A stretch of 64,000 nt of DNA. Source: Blastomonas sp. SL216 (lineage in GTDB: Bacteria > Pseudomonadota > Alphaproteobacteria > Sphingomonadales > Sphingomonadaceae). Below are positions 30,285-39,417 of the stretch, piece after piece. A program made the translations under genes and the position numbers. The stretch is taken from positions 746,501 to 810,500 of the forward strand of contig CP113055.1 of the NCBI GenBank assembly GCA_026625625.1, given 5' to 3'. How positions within the stretch are numbered: position 1 is the stretch's first letter; every line of letters starts with the position of its first letter. The notes under the pieces are model-generated. The model saw only the letters and a program-made list of their open reading frames with translations, had not been told where the DNA came from and made no database searches.

Positions 30285-33005
30285 ATGTCGAGCCACACCA
30301 GCCTTGCCGATGCGCAGCAGCGCGCTGCGCTCCACGCCCCCTTTCTGGCGACAGCGATGGAGCGGAACCCCGACCTTCTCGCGCGCCTTGGCGAGACTGG
30401 GCTGGATGCGTGCCTTGCCTGGCTCGGCGAGCAGGATGCCGCGTTGCCGGTGAGCCAGGCGTTGCGGCGGCGCAAGAACGCGCTCGCGCTAGTACTGGCG
30501 ATCGCCGATCTTGCGGGAATGGTTACGGTCGACCAGGTGACCCGTGTGCTGTCCGATTTTGCCGATCAGGCGCTCGATGCGGCTCTGGCCGATGTCATCG
30601 CGCGCCGCACCCCCGATGCCGGGGTGCAGGGCTTTGCCGTGATCGCGCTCGGCAAGCATGGCGGGCAAGAGCTCAACTACTCGTCGGATATCGACCCGAT
30701 CTTCATCTATGATCCGGCCACTCTGCCCTGTCGCGGGCGCGAAGAGCCTGCCGATGCTGCGCAGCGTATTGCGCGGCAACTCATTGATATGATGAGCGCA
30801 AGGGACGGCGATGGCTATGTCTTCCGGATGGATTTGCGGCTTCGTCCCGCAGCCGAGGTCACCCCGCTCGCCATACCGGTGGATGCGGCGCTGTCGCACT
30901 ATGAATCGCAGGCGCTGACCTGGGAACAGGCAGCCTTTATCCGCGCGCGTGCCGCTGCTGGTGACCGCGTGCTGGGCCAGTATTTCATGGATTCGCTGCG
31001 CCCCTTCATCTGGCGGCGCTCGCTCGACTTCGGCACGATCGACGAGATTGCCGCGCTGACCCGGCAGATCCGCGATCACTATAACAAGGGTCAGCTGCTC
31101 GGTCCGGGCTTTGACCTGAAGCGTGGGCGCGGCGGCATTCGCGAGGTCGAATTCTTCACCCAGGCGCATCAGTTGATCCATGGCGGGCGCAATCCGGCGC
31201 TCCGCGTGCGCTCCACATTTGACGCGCTTCAGGCACTCGCGGCGGAGGGGATCATCCCTGCGCAGGAGGCCGACCTGCTGGCAGGCCATTATCGCACCTT
31301 GCGCACGTTCGAGCACCGGTTGCAGATGGTCGACGATCAGCAGACGCACAGTCTTCCGCACGATCCGGCGGCGCTCGACAATGTGGCGCGGCTGCATGGC
31401 CTCAGCGATGGCCCCGCGCTGGTGGCCGCGCTGGAGCCGGTCACCGATGATGTCGCGAAAATCTATGATGGCCTGATAGCTTCGCAGCGCGGGCAGGGCG
31501 ACGATCATGGCGTGCAGCTCAGCAACGATCCCGAATTGCTGGCCGAAGCCCTGGCCCATGCCGGGCTGGACCAGGCCGAGGCGCTGGCCGAAAGGGTGCA
31601 GGCCTGGCGCGGCGGCGCCGTGCGGGCGCTGCGCACGGGGGCGGGGCGCAAGGCGTTCGAAGAGGTGCTTCCGGCGCTGCTCGCCGCCTTTGCCGAAGCG
31701 CCCGATCAGGCGGCGGCGATCAACCGTTTCGATGATCTGCTGCGGCATCTGCCCAGCACGGTGAACGTGTTCCGGCTGCTGCAGGCGCGGCCTGCGCTGA
31801 TGCAGACGCTGATCGACATATTGAGCCATGCGCCGCCGCTGGCGGAATCGCTGGCGCGGCGGGGCGATCTGCTCGACGGACTGATCGATGCGAGCGCGTT
31901 CGATCTTGTCGGCAGCGTCGAGCAGATCGTCCAGCGCCTGTCGCGCGAGGAGCCGGGCGACGATTATCAGCAGCGACTGGACGCGGTGCGGGTCCGTGTT
32001 GGCGAGATGCGCTTTGCGCTGGGGGTGCAGCTGATCGAGGGCAAGCACGATCCGGTCGACATTGCTGGCGGCTATGCCCGGGTTGCCGAAGCCGCGATCT
32101 GCCGCCTCGCCGATTGCGCGGTGCGGGAGTTCACTGCGGTGCATGGCGAGATGCCGGGCAGCGAACCGGTGATCCTGGCGCTGGGCCGGCTCGGCGGCGG
32201 AGCACTCACCCATGCGTCGGATCTCGACCTCATCTTCCTGTTCAGCGGCGAGATCGGAGAGGAATCGGATGGCAAGCGTCCGCTGGGCAGCACGCAATAT
32301 TACAACCGCCTTGCGCAGCGGATCATCGCGGCGCTCTCCGTACCGACAGCGGCAGGCGCGTTGTACGAGGTGGATACCCGCCTAAGGCCCAATGGTGCGC
32401 AGGGGCTGCTGGCGGTGTCCTTTGCCAGCTTTGCCGAATATCAGCGCGAACAGGCTTGGACCTGGGAACATATGGCGCTGTGCCGTGCGCGCGTGGTTTA
32501 TGGATCGGACGAAAGCCGGGCCCGGCTTGAGGCGATCATCGGCGATGTGCTGAACGCCGAGCGATCTGCAGAGGCGGTCATGGCCGCCGCGCTGAAGATG
32601 CGGACCGATATCGCCGCGCATAAAAAGCCGCTGGGGCCGCTGGATGTGAAGCTGCTCCCCGGCGGGCTGGTCGATCTGGAATTCATCGTCCACACGCTGC
32701 AGCTGGTGCACCATAAGGGTTTTCACCCCGATCTGCGCCTGGCGATCGATGCACTGGTGCAGCAGGGGCTTGTCGATCCCTCGCTTGCTTCGGCGCATGA
32801 CCTGATGACGCGGCTGCTGGTCACCTTGCGGCTTGTCGCGCCCGATTGCAGCACGCCGCCGGTTGCGAGCCAGGTGCTCGTTGCGCGGGCCTGCGGGTGC
32901 GAAAACTGGGCGATGCTGCTGGCGTCGGTGGAATCGGCGCGGGCCGGTGTTCAAACCGAATGGCAGCGCCTATTTGGGGCGAGCGCGCCAGCAAGCAGCG
33001 CTTGA
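30285..33005 (+). CDS. glnE: Bifunctional glutamine synthetase adenylyltransferase/deadenylase
   Basis: This enzyme adds or removes AMP on glutamine synthetase in response to PII status. The 906-residue protein carries two nucleotidyltransferase domains, marked by ALGKHGGQELNYSSDIDPIF (deadenylylating half) and ALGRLGGGALTHASDLDLIF (adenylylating half). I use ATG 30285 (MSSHTSLADAQQ). A TTG 36 nt upstream is possible. bcp follows 16 nt after the stop. Confidence 0.95.
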   Translation: MSSHTSLADAQQRAALHAPFLATAMERNPDLLARLGETGLDACLAWLGEQDAALPVSQALRRRKNALALVLAIADLAGMVTVDQVTRVLSDFADQALDAALADVIARRTPDAGVQGFAVIALGKHGGQELNYSSDIDPIFIYDPATLPCRGREEPADAAQRIARQLIDMMSARDGDGYVFRMDLRLRPAAEVTPLAIPVDAALSHYESQALTWEQAAFIRARAAAGDRVLGQYFMDSLRPFIWRRSLDFGTIDEIAALTRQIRDHYNKGQLLGPGFDLKRGRGGIREVEFFTQAHQLIHGGRNPALRVRSTFDALQALAAEGIIPAQEADLLAGHYRTLRTFEHRLQMVDDQQTHSLPHDPAALDNVARLHGLSDGPALVAALEPVTDDVAKIYDGLIASQRGQGDDHGVQLSNDPELLAEALAHAGLDQAEALAERVQAWRGGAVRALRTGAGRKAFEEVLPALLAAFAEAPDQAAAINRFDDLLRHLPSTVNVFRLLQARPALMQTLIDILSHAPPLAESLARRGDLLDGLIDASAFDLVGSVEQIVQRLSREEPGDDYQQRLDAVRVRVGEMRFALGVQLIEGKHDPVDIAGGYARVAEAAICRLADCAVREFTAVHGEMPGSEPVILALGRLGGGALTHASDLDLIFLFSGEIGEESDGKRPLGSTQYYNRLAQRIIAALSVPTAAGALYEVDTRLRPNGAQGLLAVSFASFAEYQREQAWTWEHMALCRARVVYGSDESRARLEAIIGDVLNAERSAEAVMAAALKMRTDIAAHKKPLGPLDVKLLPGGLVDLEFIVHTLQLVHHKGFHPDLRLAIDALVQQGLVDPSLASAHDLMTRLLVTLRLVAPDCSTPPVASQVLVARACGCENWAMLLASVESARAGVQTEWQRLFGASAPASSA

Positions 33006-33021
33006 GAGAAGAGGACAGACC

Positions 33022-33486
33022 ATGACCGACATCGGTGACAGCATTCCCCCGGTTCCGCTGACCCTGCCTGATGGCAGCAGCATCTCCGCTGCAGATTATG
33101 CGGGCAAGGCCTGGGTGCTGTATTTCTACCCCAAGGACGATACCAGCGGATGCACCAAGGAGGCGCAGGAGTTCAGCGCCGAGATGGCGGCGTTCGAGGC
33201 TGCCGGCGTTTCGGTTCTGGGCGTATCCAAGGACCCGCCGAAGAAGCACCAGAAGTTCATCGAGAAATACGACCTGACCGTGCCGCTGGCGAGCGATGCC
33301 GAGACCGACGGACTGGCCGAGGCGATGGGCGTGTGGATCGAAAAATCGATGTACGGCAAGAAATATATGGGGATGGACCGGTCGACGTTCCTGGTCGGCA
33401 AGGATGGCAAGGTCGTCCGCGTCTGGCGCAAGGTCAAGGTTGCCGGCCATGTCGCAGAGGTGCTCGCAGCAGCCCGTTCGCTCTGA
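33022..33486 (+). CDS. bcp: Thioredoxin-dependent peroxiredoxin, BCP family
   Basis: This 154-residue enzyme reduces hydrogen peroxide and organic peroxides using thioredoxin. The peroxidatic cysteine sits in DDTSGCTKEAQEF (about residue 44), and the usual YFYPKD precedes it. A second cysteine five residues on is absent, so it is probably a 1-Cys type or resolves through a partner. An AGAGGA ribosome site precedes the ATG. A strong terminator follows. Confidence 0.94.
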   Translation: MTDIGDSIPPVPLTLPDGSSISAADYAGKAWVLYFYPKDDTSGCTKEAQEFSAEMAAFEAAGVSVLGVSKDPPKKHQKFIEKYDLTVPLASDAETDGLAEAMGVWIEKSMYGKKYMGMDRSTFLVGKDGKVVRVWRKVKVAGHVAEVLAAARSL

Positions 33487-33912
33487 CATTTCTGCGCCGA
33501 ATCATCGTTAATATGCACAGGGTCCGCCAAGGCTGTTGGCGGGCCCTTTTTGCTGCAATGGCCGAAATTTCCAATCATCGGGCGGGGCAAAAGGTTAACG
33601 AGAGCGCGCAGAACACGCCTTCAGGCGATGATTCTTGCGCTCCAGCACCCCGGAATCGGTCCCAAAATCGGCATATTTTTGCGCGATTAAACGACTCAAC
33701 GTGCCAGCCAGCCGGTTTAACGCGCGGTCAGCGGTTGCGGGTTGCAGTGCACAAACCTTTCCCTCTACCCATGATCCTACGAAATCGGAGGGAAGGGGTT
33801 CCAACGATTTTTGTGTTTTTCTGCCCCGCCTCACCTGAGGCTGGGGACAAGAAGGACAGCTGCAAGGGCCTCATGGTCAGGCGGTTGCCCGATAACAAGG
33901 TGCTGAATATTC
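33487..33912. other. 426-base intergenic stretch before the M23 peptidase
   Basis: Apart from the terminator at its start, I see no gene here. It is richer in A/T than the surroundings, with T-runs near 33675 and 33810 and two GANTC (CcrM methylation) sites at 33630 and 33693. Several TTAAC/GATTAAA words occur. It probably holds a promoter and a long leader for the downstream gene. Confidence 0.5.
33520..33551 (+). terminator. Intrinsic terminator after bcp
   Basis: GGGTCCGCCAA (33520-33530), a 5-nt loop and TTGGCGGGCCC (33536-33546) pair over 11 bp with one G-U, followed directly by five T. It lies 34 nt after the bcp stop. Confidence 0.9.
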
Positions 33913-34581
33913 ATGGTCGCAACCAGAATTGTCGCAACGGTCCTTACCACCACCACAGCCGGTCTGCTGTGCGCTGCATCACCCGCCTTTGCTGAAGGCA
34001 ATTCCACCGATGTCGCCGCTGCCGTACCGCAGGTTTCGACCGAAAACGCACTCGGCGCCCAGGACACAGAATTTCGCGCTCTCTTCGCTGACTGGAAATC
34101 CCTCGAAAATCGCGAAACCGGACGGGTCTCCATCCCTTCGCGCAAGCCGGTTGATACCTTCAAGTTGACCAGCCAGTACGGCTTCCGCGCCGATCCGTTC
34201 GCCGGACGCCGCGCCCGCCACAAGGGCCTGGACATGGCAGGCCCGATCGGTACGCCGATCTACGCCACCGCCGATGGCGTTGTCGGTCGCGCACAATGGG
34301 TCGGTGGCTACGGCCAGTATGTCGAACTGAACCACGGCGGCGAAATCCAGACGCGTTACGGCCACCTCTCGCAGATCCTGGTGCAGCCCAACCAGCGCGT
34401 CACCAAGGGCCAGGTCATCGGTCTGATGGGATCGACTGGCCGCTCCACCGGCAGCCACCTGCACTATGAAGTGCGCATCGCCGGAAACTCGGTGAACCCG
34501 ATGCCCTTCATCTCCTCGCGCGATTACCTGCTGGCGATGCAGGATGGCGGCAAGGTTGCCCAGGGCGGCCCTGCCGAATAA
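33913..34581 (+). CDS. Exported M23 family metallopeptidase (LytM domain)
   Basis: This 222-residue protein has a Sec signal peptide (residues 1-27, ending PAFAEG). Its LytM domain has zinc ligands H103 and D107 (HKGLDMAG) and H184 (SHLHYEV), with H151 and H182 as further active-site histidines. It should be an active peptidoglycan endopeptidase in the periplasm, with a role in cell separation or wall remodelling. It is monocistronic, with its own terminator. Confidence 0.9.
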   Translation: MVATRIVATVLTTTTAGLLCAASPAFAEGNSTDVAAAVPQVSTENALGAQDTEFRALFADWKSLENRETGRVSIPSRKPVDTFKLTSQYGFRADPFAGRRARHKGLDMAGPIGTPIYATADGVVGRAQWVGGYGQYVELNHGGEIQTRYGHLSQILVQPNQRVTKGQVIGLMGSTGRSTGSHLHYEVRIAGNSVNPMPFISSRDYLLAMQDGGKVAQGGPAE

Positions 34582-34611
34582 TCGCTCCGGTTTTTCACAT
34601 TTCCTGACATC

Positions 34612-34637
34612 AAGCGCCGGATTGTCCGGCGCTTTTT
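34612..34637 (+). terminator. Intrinsic terminator after the M23 peptidase
   Basis: AAGCGCCGGA (34612-34621), loop TTG and TCCGGCGCTT (34625-34634) form a perfect 10-bp stem running into a T-tract that ends at 34637. Confidence 0.9.
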
Positions 34638-34668
34638 GTTTCTGCGCTCTGCGCGCGCCGCTTTCCCA

Positions 34669-34697
34669 TTGCTTTAATCGCGCGATTAAACAATGAT
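34669..34697 (+). promoter_or_regulatory. Candidate promoter of the acyl-CoA synthetase/P450 unit
   Basis: TTGCTT (34669-34674), 17 nt and AATGAT (34692-34697) form a plausible sigma-70 promoter. The 18-bp palindrome fills its spacer, which would let a bound repressor block polymerase. Confidence 0.45.
34673..34690. promoter_or_regulatory. Perfect 18-bp palindrome, likely operator
   Basis: TTTAATCGCGCGATTAAA reads identically on both strands and lies 88 nt before the acyl-CoA synthetase start. A near copy stands before the thiolase gene of the same cluster. The obvious binder is the TetR protein encoded at the cluster's end. Confidence 0.7.
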
Positions 34698-34777
34698 GCT
34701 CTCCATTATCGGGAATCGTTACGGAACGCGCCGAATGGCGGGCCAGACCATTCCGTTGATCAGGAGGGAATGTCGCA

Positions 34778-36316
34778 ATGCATCCATCGGTCCATGCCCA
34801 GAGCCAGGGTGAAAAACCTGCGGTAATCATGGCGGGCTCGGGGCAGCAGGTCAGCTATGCTCAGCTCGACCGCCGCTCGAACCAGGTCGCGCACTATCTG
34901 CGCCAGCAGGGCATCGGCATCGGGGATACCGTGGCGCTATGCCTCGAAAATCGCGCCGAATATTTCGATATCGTCTGGGGCGCGCAGCGGGCGGGCCTGA
35001 TCTTCGTGGCGATTTCCAACCGGCTGACGGCGGACGAGATCAGCTATATCCTCCAGGATAGCGGCGCGAAGCTGCTGTTCACGTCCAACTATCTTGGTGC
35101 GCAGCTCGGTGCGATCGCCGCTGCCTGTCCCGATGTTCCGGTCGCCAATCTGGACGATGCCGATGCGGTCGCCGCGATCAGCGCGATGCCCGCCACACCC
35201 ATAGCCGATCAGCGCGCAGGATCGGACATGCTCTATTCGTCCGGCACGACGGGCCGCCCCAAGGGCGTGCGGCTGCCGCTTCCCGAAGATGGCGACATTG
35301 CCGCCAGCAACACGCTGGTCATGCTGGCCCAGGGTGCGTTCGGCTTTGGCCCCGACAGTATCTATCTGTCGCCTGCGCCGCTCTATCACGCCGCGCCGCT
35401 GCGCTGGTGCATGACGGTGCACAAGCTGGGCGGCACCGTGATCGTGATGGAGAAGTTCGACCCCGAAAATGCCCTGGCGCTGATCGAGAAATACAAGGTG
35501 AATGTCAGCCAGTGGGTGCCGACGCATTTCACCCGGATGCTCAAGCTGCCCGAAGCGGTGCGGAGCCGATATGATGTGTCGAGCCTCAGGTCTGCCGTCC
35601 ATGCCGCTGCGCCCTGTCCGGTTCCGGTCAAGCAGGCGATGATCGACTGGTGGGGCCCGGTGCTGAAGGAATATTATGCCGGCACCGAAGGCAACGGCTT
35701 CACCTTTGTCTCGAGCGAGGACTGGCTGACGCACCAGGGTTCGGTCGGTCGCGCGCTGCTCGGCACGATCCGCATCTGCGACGAAGAGGGAAGGGAAGTG
35801 CCCGCGCGCACCGAGGGCACCGTGTTTTTCGAGGGCGGCGGGAAGTTCGAATATCACAATGATGCCAGCAAGACCAAGGAAGCAACGCATCCGCAAGGCT
35901 GGACGACCCTGGGCGATGTGGGCTGGGTGGACGAGGGGGGCTTTCTCTACCTCACCGATCGCAAGAGCTTCATGATCATCTCGGGCGGAGTGAACATCTA
36001 CCCGCAGGAGATCGAGAACCTGCTCGTCAGCCACCCGAAGGTCGCCGATGCCGCCGTCATCGGGGCGCCATGCCCGGACATGGGCGAGCGTGTGGTGGCG
36101 ATCGTCCAGCCGCTCGATCTGGCCGATGCCGGTGACGATCTGGCCGCAGAGCTGTCCACCTATCTGCGCGGGTCGCTCTCCGGCGTGAAGATGCCGCGCC
36201 AGATCGATTTCCGCGACGAGCTGCCCCGGCACGCCACGGGCAAGCTCTACAAGCGGCTGCTGCGCGACGAATATTGGGCTCAGGCCAAGGCGGCCGAAGC
36301 CGGGGCAGGAGCCTGA
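34778..36316 (+). CDS. Acyl-CoA synthetase (AMP-forming)
   Basis: This ligase activates a carboxylic acid to its CoA thioester through an acyl-AMP. The 512-residue ANL-family protein has the P-loop YSSGTTGRPKG (about residues 151-161), YAGTEGNG, the hinge YLTDRKSFMIISGG and the catalytic lysine in ATGKLYKRLL near the end. The substrate may be a fatty, terpenoid or steroid side-chain acid; sequence alone does not decide. An AGGAGG site lies 10 nt before the ATG. The P450 gene follows after 3 nt. Confidence 0.88.
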   Translation: MHPSVHAQSQGEKPAVIMAGSGQQVSYAQLDRRSNQVAHYLRQQGIGIGDTVALCLENRAEYFDIVWGAQRAGLIFVAISNRLTADEISYILQDSGAKLLFTSNYLGAQLGAIAAACPDVPVANLDDADAVAAISAMPATPIADQRAGSDMLYSSGTTGRPKGVRLPLPEDGDIAASNTLVMLAQGAFGFGPDSIYLSPAPLYHAAPLRWCMTVHKLGGTVIVMEKFDPENALALIEKYKVNVSQWVPTHFTRMLKLPEAVRSRYDVSSLRSAVHAAAPCPVPVKQAMIDWWGPVLKEYYAGTEGNGFTFVSSEDWLTHQGSVGRALLGTIRICDEEGREVPARTEGTVFFEGGGKFEYHNDASKTKEATHPQGWTTLGDVGWVDEGGFLYLTDRKSFMIISGGVNIYPQEIENLLVSHPKVADAAVIGAPCPDMGERVVAIVQPLDLADAGDDLAAELSTYLRGSLSGVKMPRQIDFRDELPRHATGKLYKRLLRDEYWAQAKAAEAGAGA

Positions 36317-36319
36317 ACC

Positions 36320-37612
36320 ATGGCGACCATTGCACCCTCCGTGCTGCCGCCGGAGATTTCCTCGGCCATCGTCAACCCAGTCGCTTATGGCGAGTGGAAT
36401 GGCATCAAGGAAAAATTCCGCTGGGCGCGCGACAACATGCCCGTCGGTCTTGTCCAGGCGGAGGGCTTCATGCCCTTCTGGGCGATCACCCGGCATGACG
36501 ACATCATGACGGTGAGCAAGGACAACGCCCGGTTCCTCAACGCGCCCAAATCGGTGGTGCTCGGCCCGGTCGCGGTGCAGATGCTGACCCATATGATCAC
36601 CGGCGGCAGCCCGCATCTGGTGCGCTCGCTGGTGACCATGGATGCGCCCGAGCACATGGATTACCGCAAGCTGACGCAGAGCTGGTTCATGCCCAAGAAC
36701 CTGGGCAGCATCGAAGAGAAAATCCGCGGCATCGCGCGGGCCTCGGTCGATGCGATGCTGGCCACCGGCGGGTCGTGCGATTTCGTCCATCAGGTGTCGG
36801 CGCTCTACCCGCTGCACGTCGTGATGCAGATTCTCGGCGTCCCGCACGAGGACGAGCCGCTGATGCTCAAGCTGACGCAAGAGATGTTCGGCGGCGAGGA
36901 CCCTGATCTCAACCGCGCCCGGTCGGTCGAGCTGACGCCCGAACAGGTCACCCAGTTCGTCATCGAAGCGGTGCGTGACTTCGAGGGATATTTCATGAAG
37001 CTGGCGGCCGATCGCCGCGCCAACCCGCAGGACGATGTCGCCACCGTCATCGCCAATGCGGTGGTCGATGGCGAACCGATCAGCGATCGCAATGCTGCCG
37101 GCTATTATATCATCGTTGCAGCTGCCGGCCATGATACCACGTCGGCCTCGACCGCAGGGGCAATGTGGGCGCTGGCCAAGGACCCGGAACAGTTCGCCCG
37201 GATCAAGGCCGATCGCAGCCTGCTGCCCGGCCTGATCGAAGAGGCGATCCGCTGGACCACGCCGGTGCAGCACTTCATGCGCACCGCGGCAGAGGATTGC
37301 GAGATCGGCGGACAGCGCATCGCCAAGGACGACTGGCTGATGCTGTGTTATGTCTCGGGCAATCATGACGAGCGGGTATTCCCCGATCCCGACCGGTTCG
37401 ATGCCTCGCGCAGCCCCAATCGGCATGTCGCTTTCGGGGCGGGCGTCCACCAGTGCCTGGGCCTGCATCTGGCGCGGCTGGAAATGCGCATCCTGTTCGA
37501 CGAGCTGCTCGACCGGATCGACAGCGTCGAGCTGGCCGGAACACCGCAGCGCGCCAGCAGCACCTTTGTCGGCGGGCCCAAGACCCTGCCGATCCGGTTT
37601 GTCGCGGCATGA
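36320..37612 (+). CDS. Cytochrome P450
   Basis: This 430-residue soluble class I P450 should hydroxylate a substrate using electrons from a ferredoxin. It has the I-helix oxygen motif AAGHDTTSAS, the K-helix EEAIRW and the heme-binding loop FGAGVHQCLG with C379 as thiolate ligand. No ferredoxin or ferredoxin reductase gene is adjacent, so electrons must come from elsewhere. It shares a transcript with the acyl-CoA synthetase, which suggests an acid or acyl-type substrate. Confidence 0.93.
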   Translation: MATIAPSVLPPEISSAIVNPVAYGEWNGIKEKFRWARDNMPVGLVQAEGFMPFWAITRHDDIMTVSKDNARFLNAPKSVVLGPVAVQMLTHMITGGSPHLVRSLVTMDAPEHMDYRKLTQSWFMPKNLGSIEEKIRGIARASVDAMLATGGSCDFVHQVSALYPLHVVMQILGVPHEDEPLMLKLTQEMFGGEDPDLNRARSVELTPEQVTQFVIEAVRDFEGYFMKLAADRRANPQDDVATVIANAVVDGEPISDRNAAGYYIIVAAAGHDTTSASTAGAMWALAKDPEQFARIKADRSLLPGLIEEAIRWTTPVQHFMRTAAEDCEIGGQRIAKDDWLMLCYVSGNHDERVFPDPDRFDASRSPNRHVAFGAGVHQCLGLHLARLEMRILFDELLDRIDSVELAGTPQRASSTFVGGPKTLPIRFVAA

Positions 37613-37733
37613 GGTGCAGGATGAAATGATAGTGGTTTGCGGCAGGCGCTCGGTATAGCCTGTCGCACGACCTTATATGATAACAGCCCGGGCCGCTGGC
37701 ACCGGGTACGCTTCACAGGAAAGGAATGTTGCG

Positions 37734-39161
37734 ATGGTTCAGCAGTACAGCGTCCTCATCAACGGCAAGCTGGAAAAGCCCGGCAAATGGATCGATGTCG
37801 TCAACCCCGCCAACGAGCAGGTGATCGGCCAGGTTCCCGATTGCGGGCAGGAAGAGCTGGACCGCGCCGTCGCGGCAGCGCGCGCTGCGTTCAAGACCTG
37901 GAAGCATGTGCCCATCGAGGAACGCCGCGCGGTCATCCAGAAGATTTCCGCCGCGATCAAGGCCAATGCAGATGAACTGATGCGGCTGCTGACCAGCGAG
38001 CAGGGCAAGCCCCATGCCCAGGCAGCAGGCGAAATCCATGGTGCCGCTGCCATGGCCGCAGCCCAGTCCACCCTGACGCTGGAAGACGAGATCAACGAGG
38101 ATAGCGACACCCGGCTGTCGCGCACCCGCCGCGTTCCCGTGGGCGTGGTCGGCGGTATTGTGCCGTGGAACTTCCCGGTGATGATGGCGGTGCAGAAGAT
38201 CGTCCCCGCGCTGCTTTCCGGCTGCACGATGGTGCTCAAGCCCTCGCCCTTCACCCCGCTCGCCACGCTACGGATCATCGAGCTGATCGCGGACGAAGTG
38301 CCCGCAGGCGTGCTCAATGTCATCACCGGCGGCGATGACCTGGGGCCGCTGATCACTTCGCACCCCGATATCGACAAGATCACCTTCACCGGATCGACCG
38401 CGACCGGCAAGCGCGTGATGGAATCGGCTTCGAAGGACCTCAAGCGCATTACGCTGGAACTTGGCGGCAACGATGCCTCGATCGTGCTGCCCGATGCCGA
38501 CGTCAAGAAGGTGGCCGAGCAGCTGTTCTGGTCGAGCTTCACGAATGCCGGGCAGATCTGCGTCGCGGCCAAGCGCATCTATATCCACGAGGACATCTAT
38601 GACGAGCTGTCCGCCGCGATCGCCGAATATGCCCGTCATGTGAAGGTGGGCGATGGCGCCGAACAGGGCACGGCCGTCGGCCCGATCCAGAACAAGAAGC
38701 AGTATGAGCGCGTGCTCGATCTGATCCAGGATGCCAAGGACAATGGCTACAAGTTCCTGGTGGGCGGCGATCACGATCCCTCGATCCCCGGCTATTATGT
38801 GCCGATCACCATCCTCGACAATCCGCCCGAAGATGCGCGCATCGTGGCCGAAGAGCAGTTCGGTCCGGTCATGCCGCTGATGAAGTTTGCGACCGTCGAG
38901 GAAGCGATCCAGCGCGCCAATGCGTCCGATTACGGCTTGGCCGGTGCGGTCTGGACCGGTAACCCGGAAGAGGGCGTCAAGGTTGCCGAGCAGCTGGAAA
39001 CAGGCACGGTGTGGGTCAACGAATATCTCCACCTGTCGCCGTTCGCGCCGTTTGCCGGCCACAAGCAGTCGGGCTTCGGTGCCGAATATGGCAAGGAAGG
39101 CCTGCTCGAGTTCACCTATCCGCAGGTCATCACGGTGAAGCGCGAAAAGGCGCTGGCCTGA
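37734..39161 (+). CDS. NAD(P)-dependent aldehyde dehydrogenase
   Basis: This 475-residue enzyme oxidises an aldehyde to an acid. The family segments are PWNFPVMMAVQKIVPAL (about residues 144-160), the catalytic glutamate in LELGGNDASIV and the nucleophilic cysteine in NAGQICVAAKRIY (about 283). ATG 37734 follows AGGAAAGGA. Its place after the P450 fits oxidation of a hydroxylated or aldehyde intermediate before CoA activation. Confidence 0.92.
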   Translation: MVQQYSVLINGKLEKPGKWIDVVNPANEQVIGQVPDCGQEELDRAVAAARAAFKTWKHVPIEERRAVIQKISAAIKANADELMRLLTSEQGKPHAQAAGEIHGAAAMAAAQSTLTLEDEINEDSDTRLSRTRRVPVGVVGGIVPWNFPVMMAVQKIVPALLSGCTMVLKPSPFTPLATLRIIELIADEVPAGVLNVITGGDDLGPLITSHPDIDKITFTGSTATGKRVMESASKDLKRITLELGGNDASIVLPDADVKKVAEQLFWSSFTNAGQICVAAKRIYIHEDIYDELSAAIAEYARHVKVGDGAEQGTAVGPIQNKKQYERVLDLIQDAKDNGYKFLVGGDHDPSIPGYYVPITILDNPPEDARIVAEEQFGPVMPLMKFATVEEAIQRANASDYGLAGAVWTGNPEEGVKVAEQLETGTVWVNEYLHLSPFAPFAGHKQSGFGAEYGKEGLLEFTYPQVITVKREKALA

Positions 39162-39165
39162 ACAA

Positions 39166-39312
39166 GATCCTCCTCGAGCCTGTCTCGGGGAGGGGGACCA
39201 TCCGAAGGGTAGTGGCGGGGAAGCAAGATCATGCCTGATTTTGCCTTCTCCCCCTCCACCCCACGCTTCGCGTCGCGGCACCCCTCTCCTGGTAAGCTGC
39301 AGGAGGATTTTT
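39166..39312. repeat. Dispersed REP-like element
   Basis: The stretch is bounded by inverted ends ATCCTCCT / AGGAGGAT. It contains runs such as GGGGAGGGGG and TCTCCCCCTCCACCCC, plus the ACGCTTCGCGT palindrome. This composition is typical of short intergenic repeats in sphingomonads. CCCTCTCCTG recurs in the gap after the thiolase gene. It may fold into a long hairpin that ends the aldehyde dehydrogenase transcript. Confidence 0.55.
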
Positions 39313-39319
39313 CTTTCCG

Positions 39320-39348
39320 TTGACGTAAGTCTCGACGCGGTTTAACCG
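39320..39348 (+). promoter_or_regulatory. Candidate promoter of the thiolase gene
   Basis: TTGACG (39320-39325), 17 nt and TAACCG (39343-39348) resemble the TTGAC/TAxxCx promoters seen elsewhere in this window. The operator-like palindrome covers the -10 element. Confidence 0.45.
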
Positions 39349-39358
39349 TGCGATTAAA
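39341..39358. promoter_or_regulatory. Second copy of the cluster operator (imperfect)
   Basis: TTTAACCGTGCGATTAAA differs from the perfect palindrome at 34673 by two bases in its left half. It lies 59 nt before the thiolase start. Confidence 0.65.
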
Positions 39359-39417
39359 TCCATCGCGGAGTCGGCCAGGATCAGTGCCGCCCCGCGTCAT
39401 CTGCAAGGAGAGGCCTG

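Noticed and set aside
33674-33691. Third copy of the TTTAATCG operator before the M23 peptidase
   Set aside because: Only the right half GCGATTAAA matches; the left half fits at five of nine positions. It may be chance in an A/T-richer gap.
34937-37468. An 843-codon minus-strand frame across the acyl-CoA synthetase and P450 genes
   Set aside because: It is complementary to two genes with complete family motifs. Composition is that of a shadow frame.
34673-39358. TTAA-spaced palindromes as CtrA boxes
   Set aside because: The spacing is TTAA-N8-TTAA, not N7, and the sites are symmetric beyond TTAA and tied to catabolic genes.
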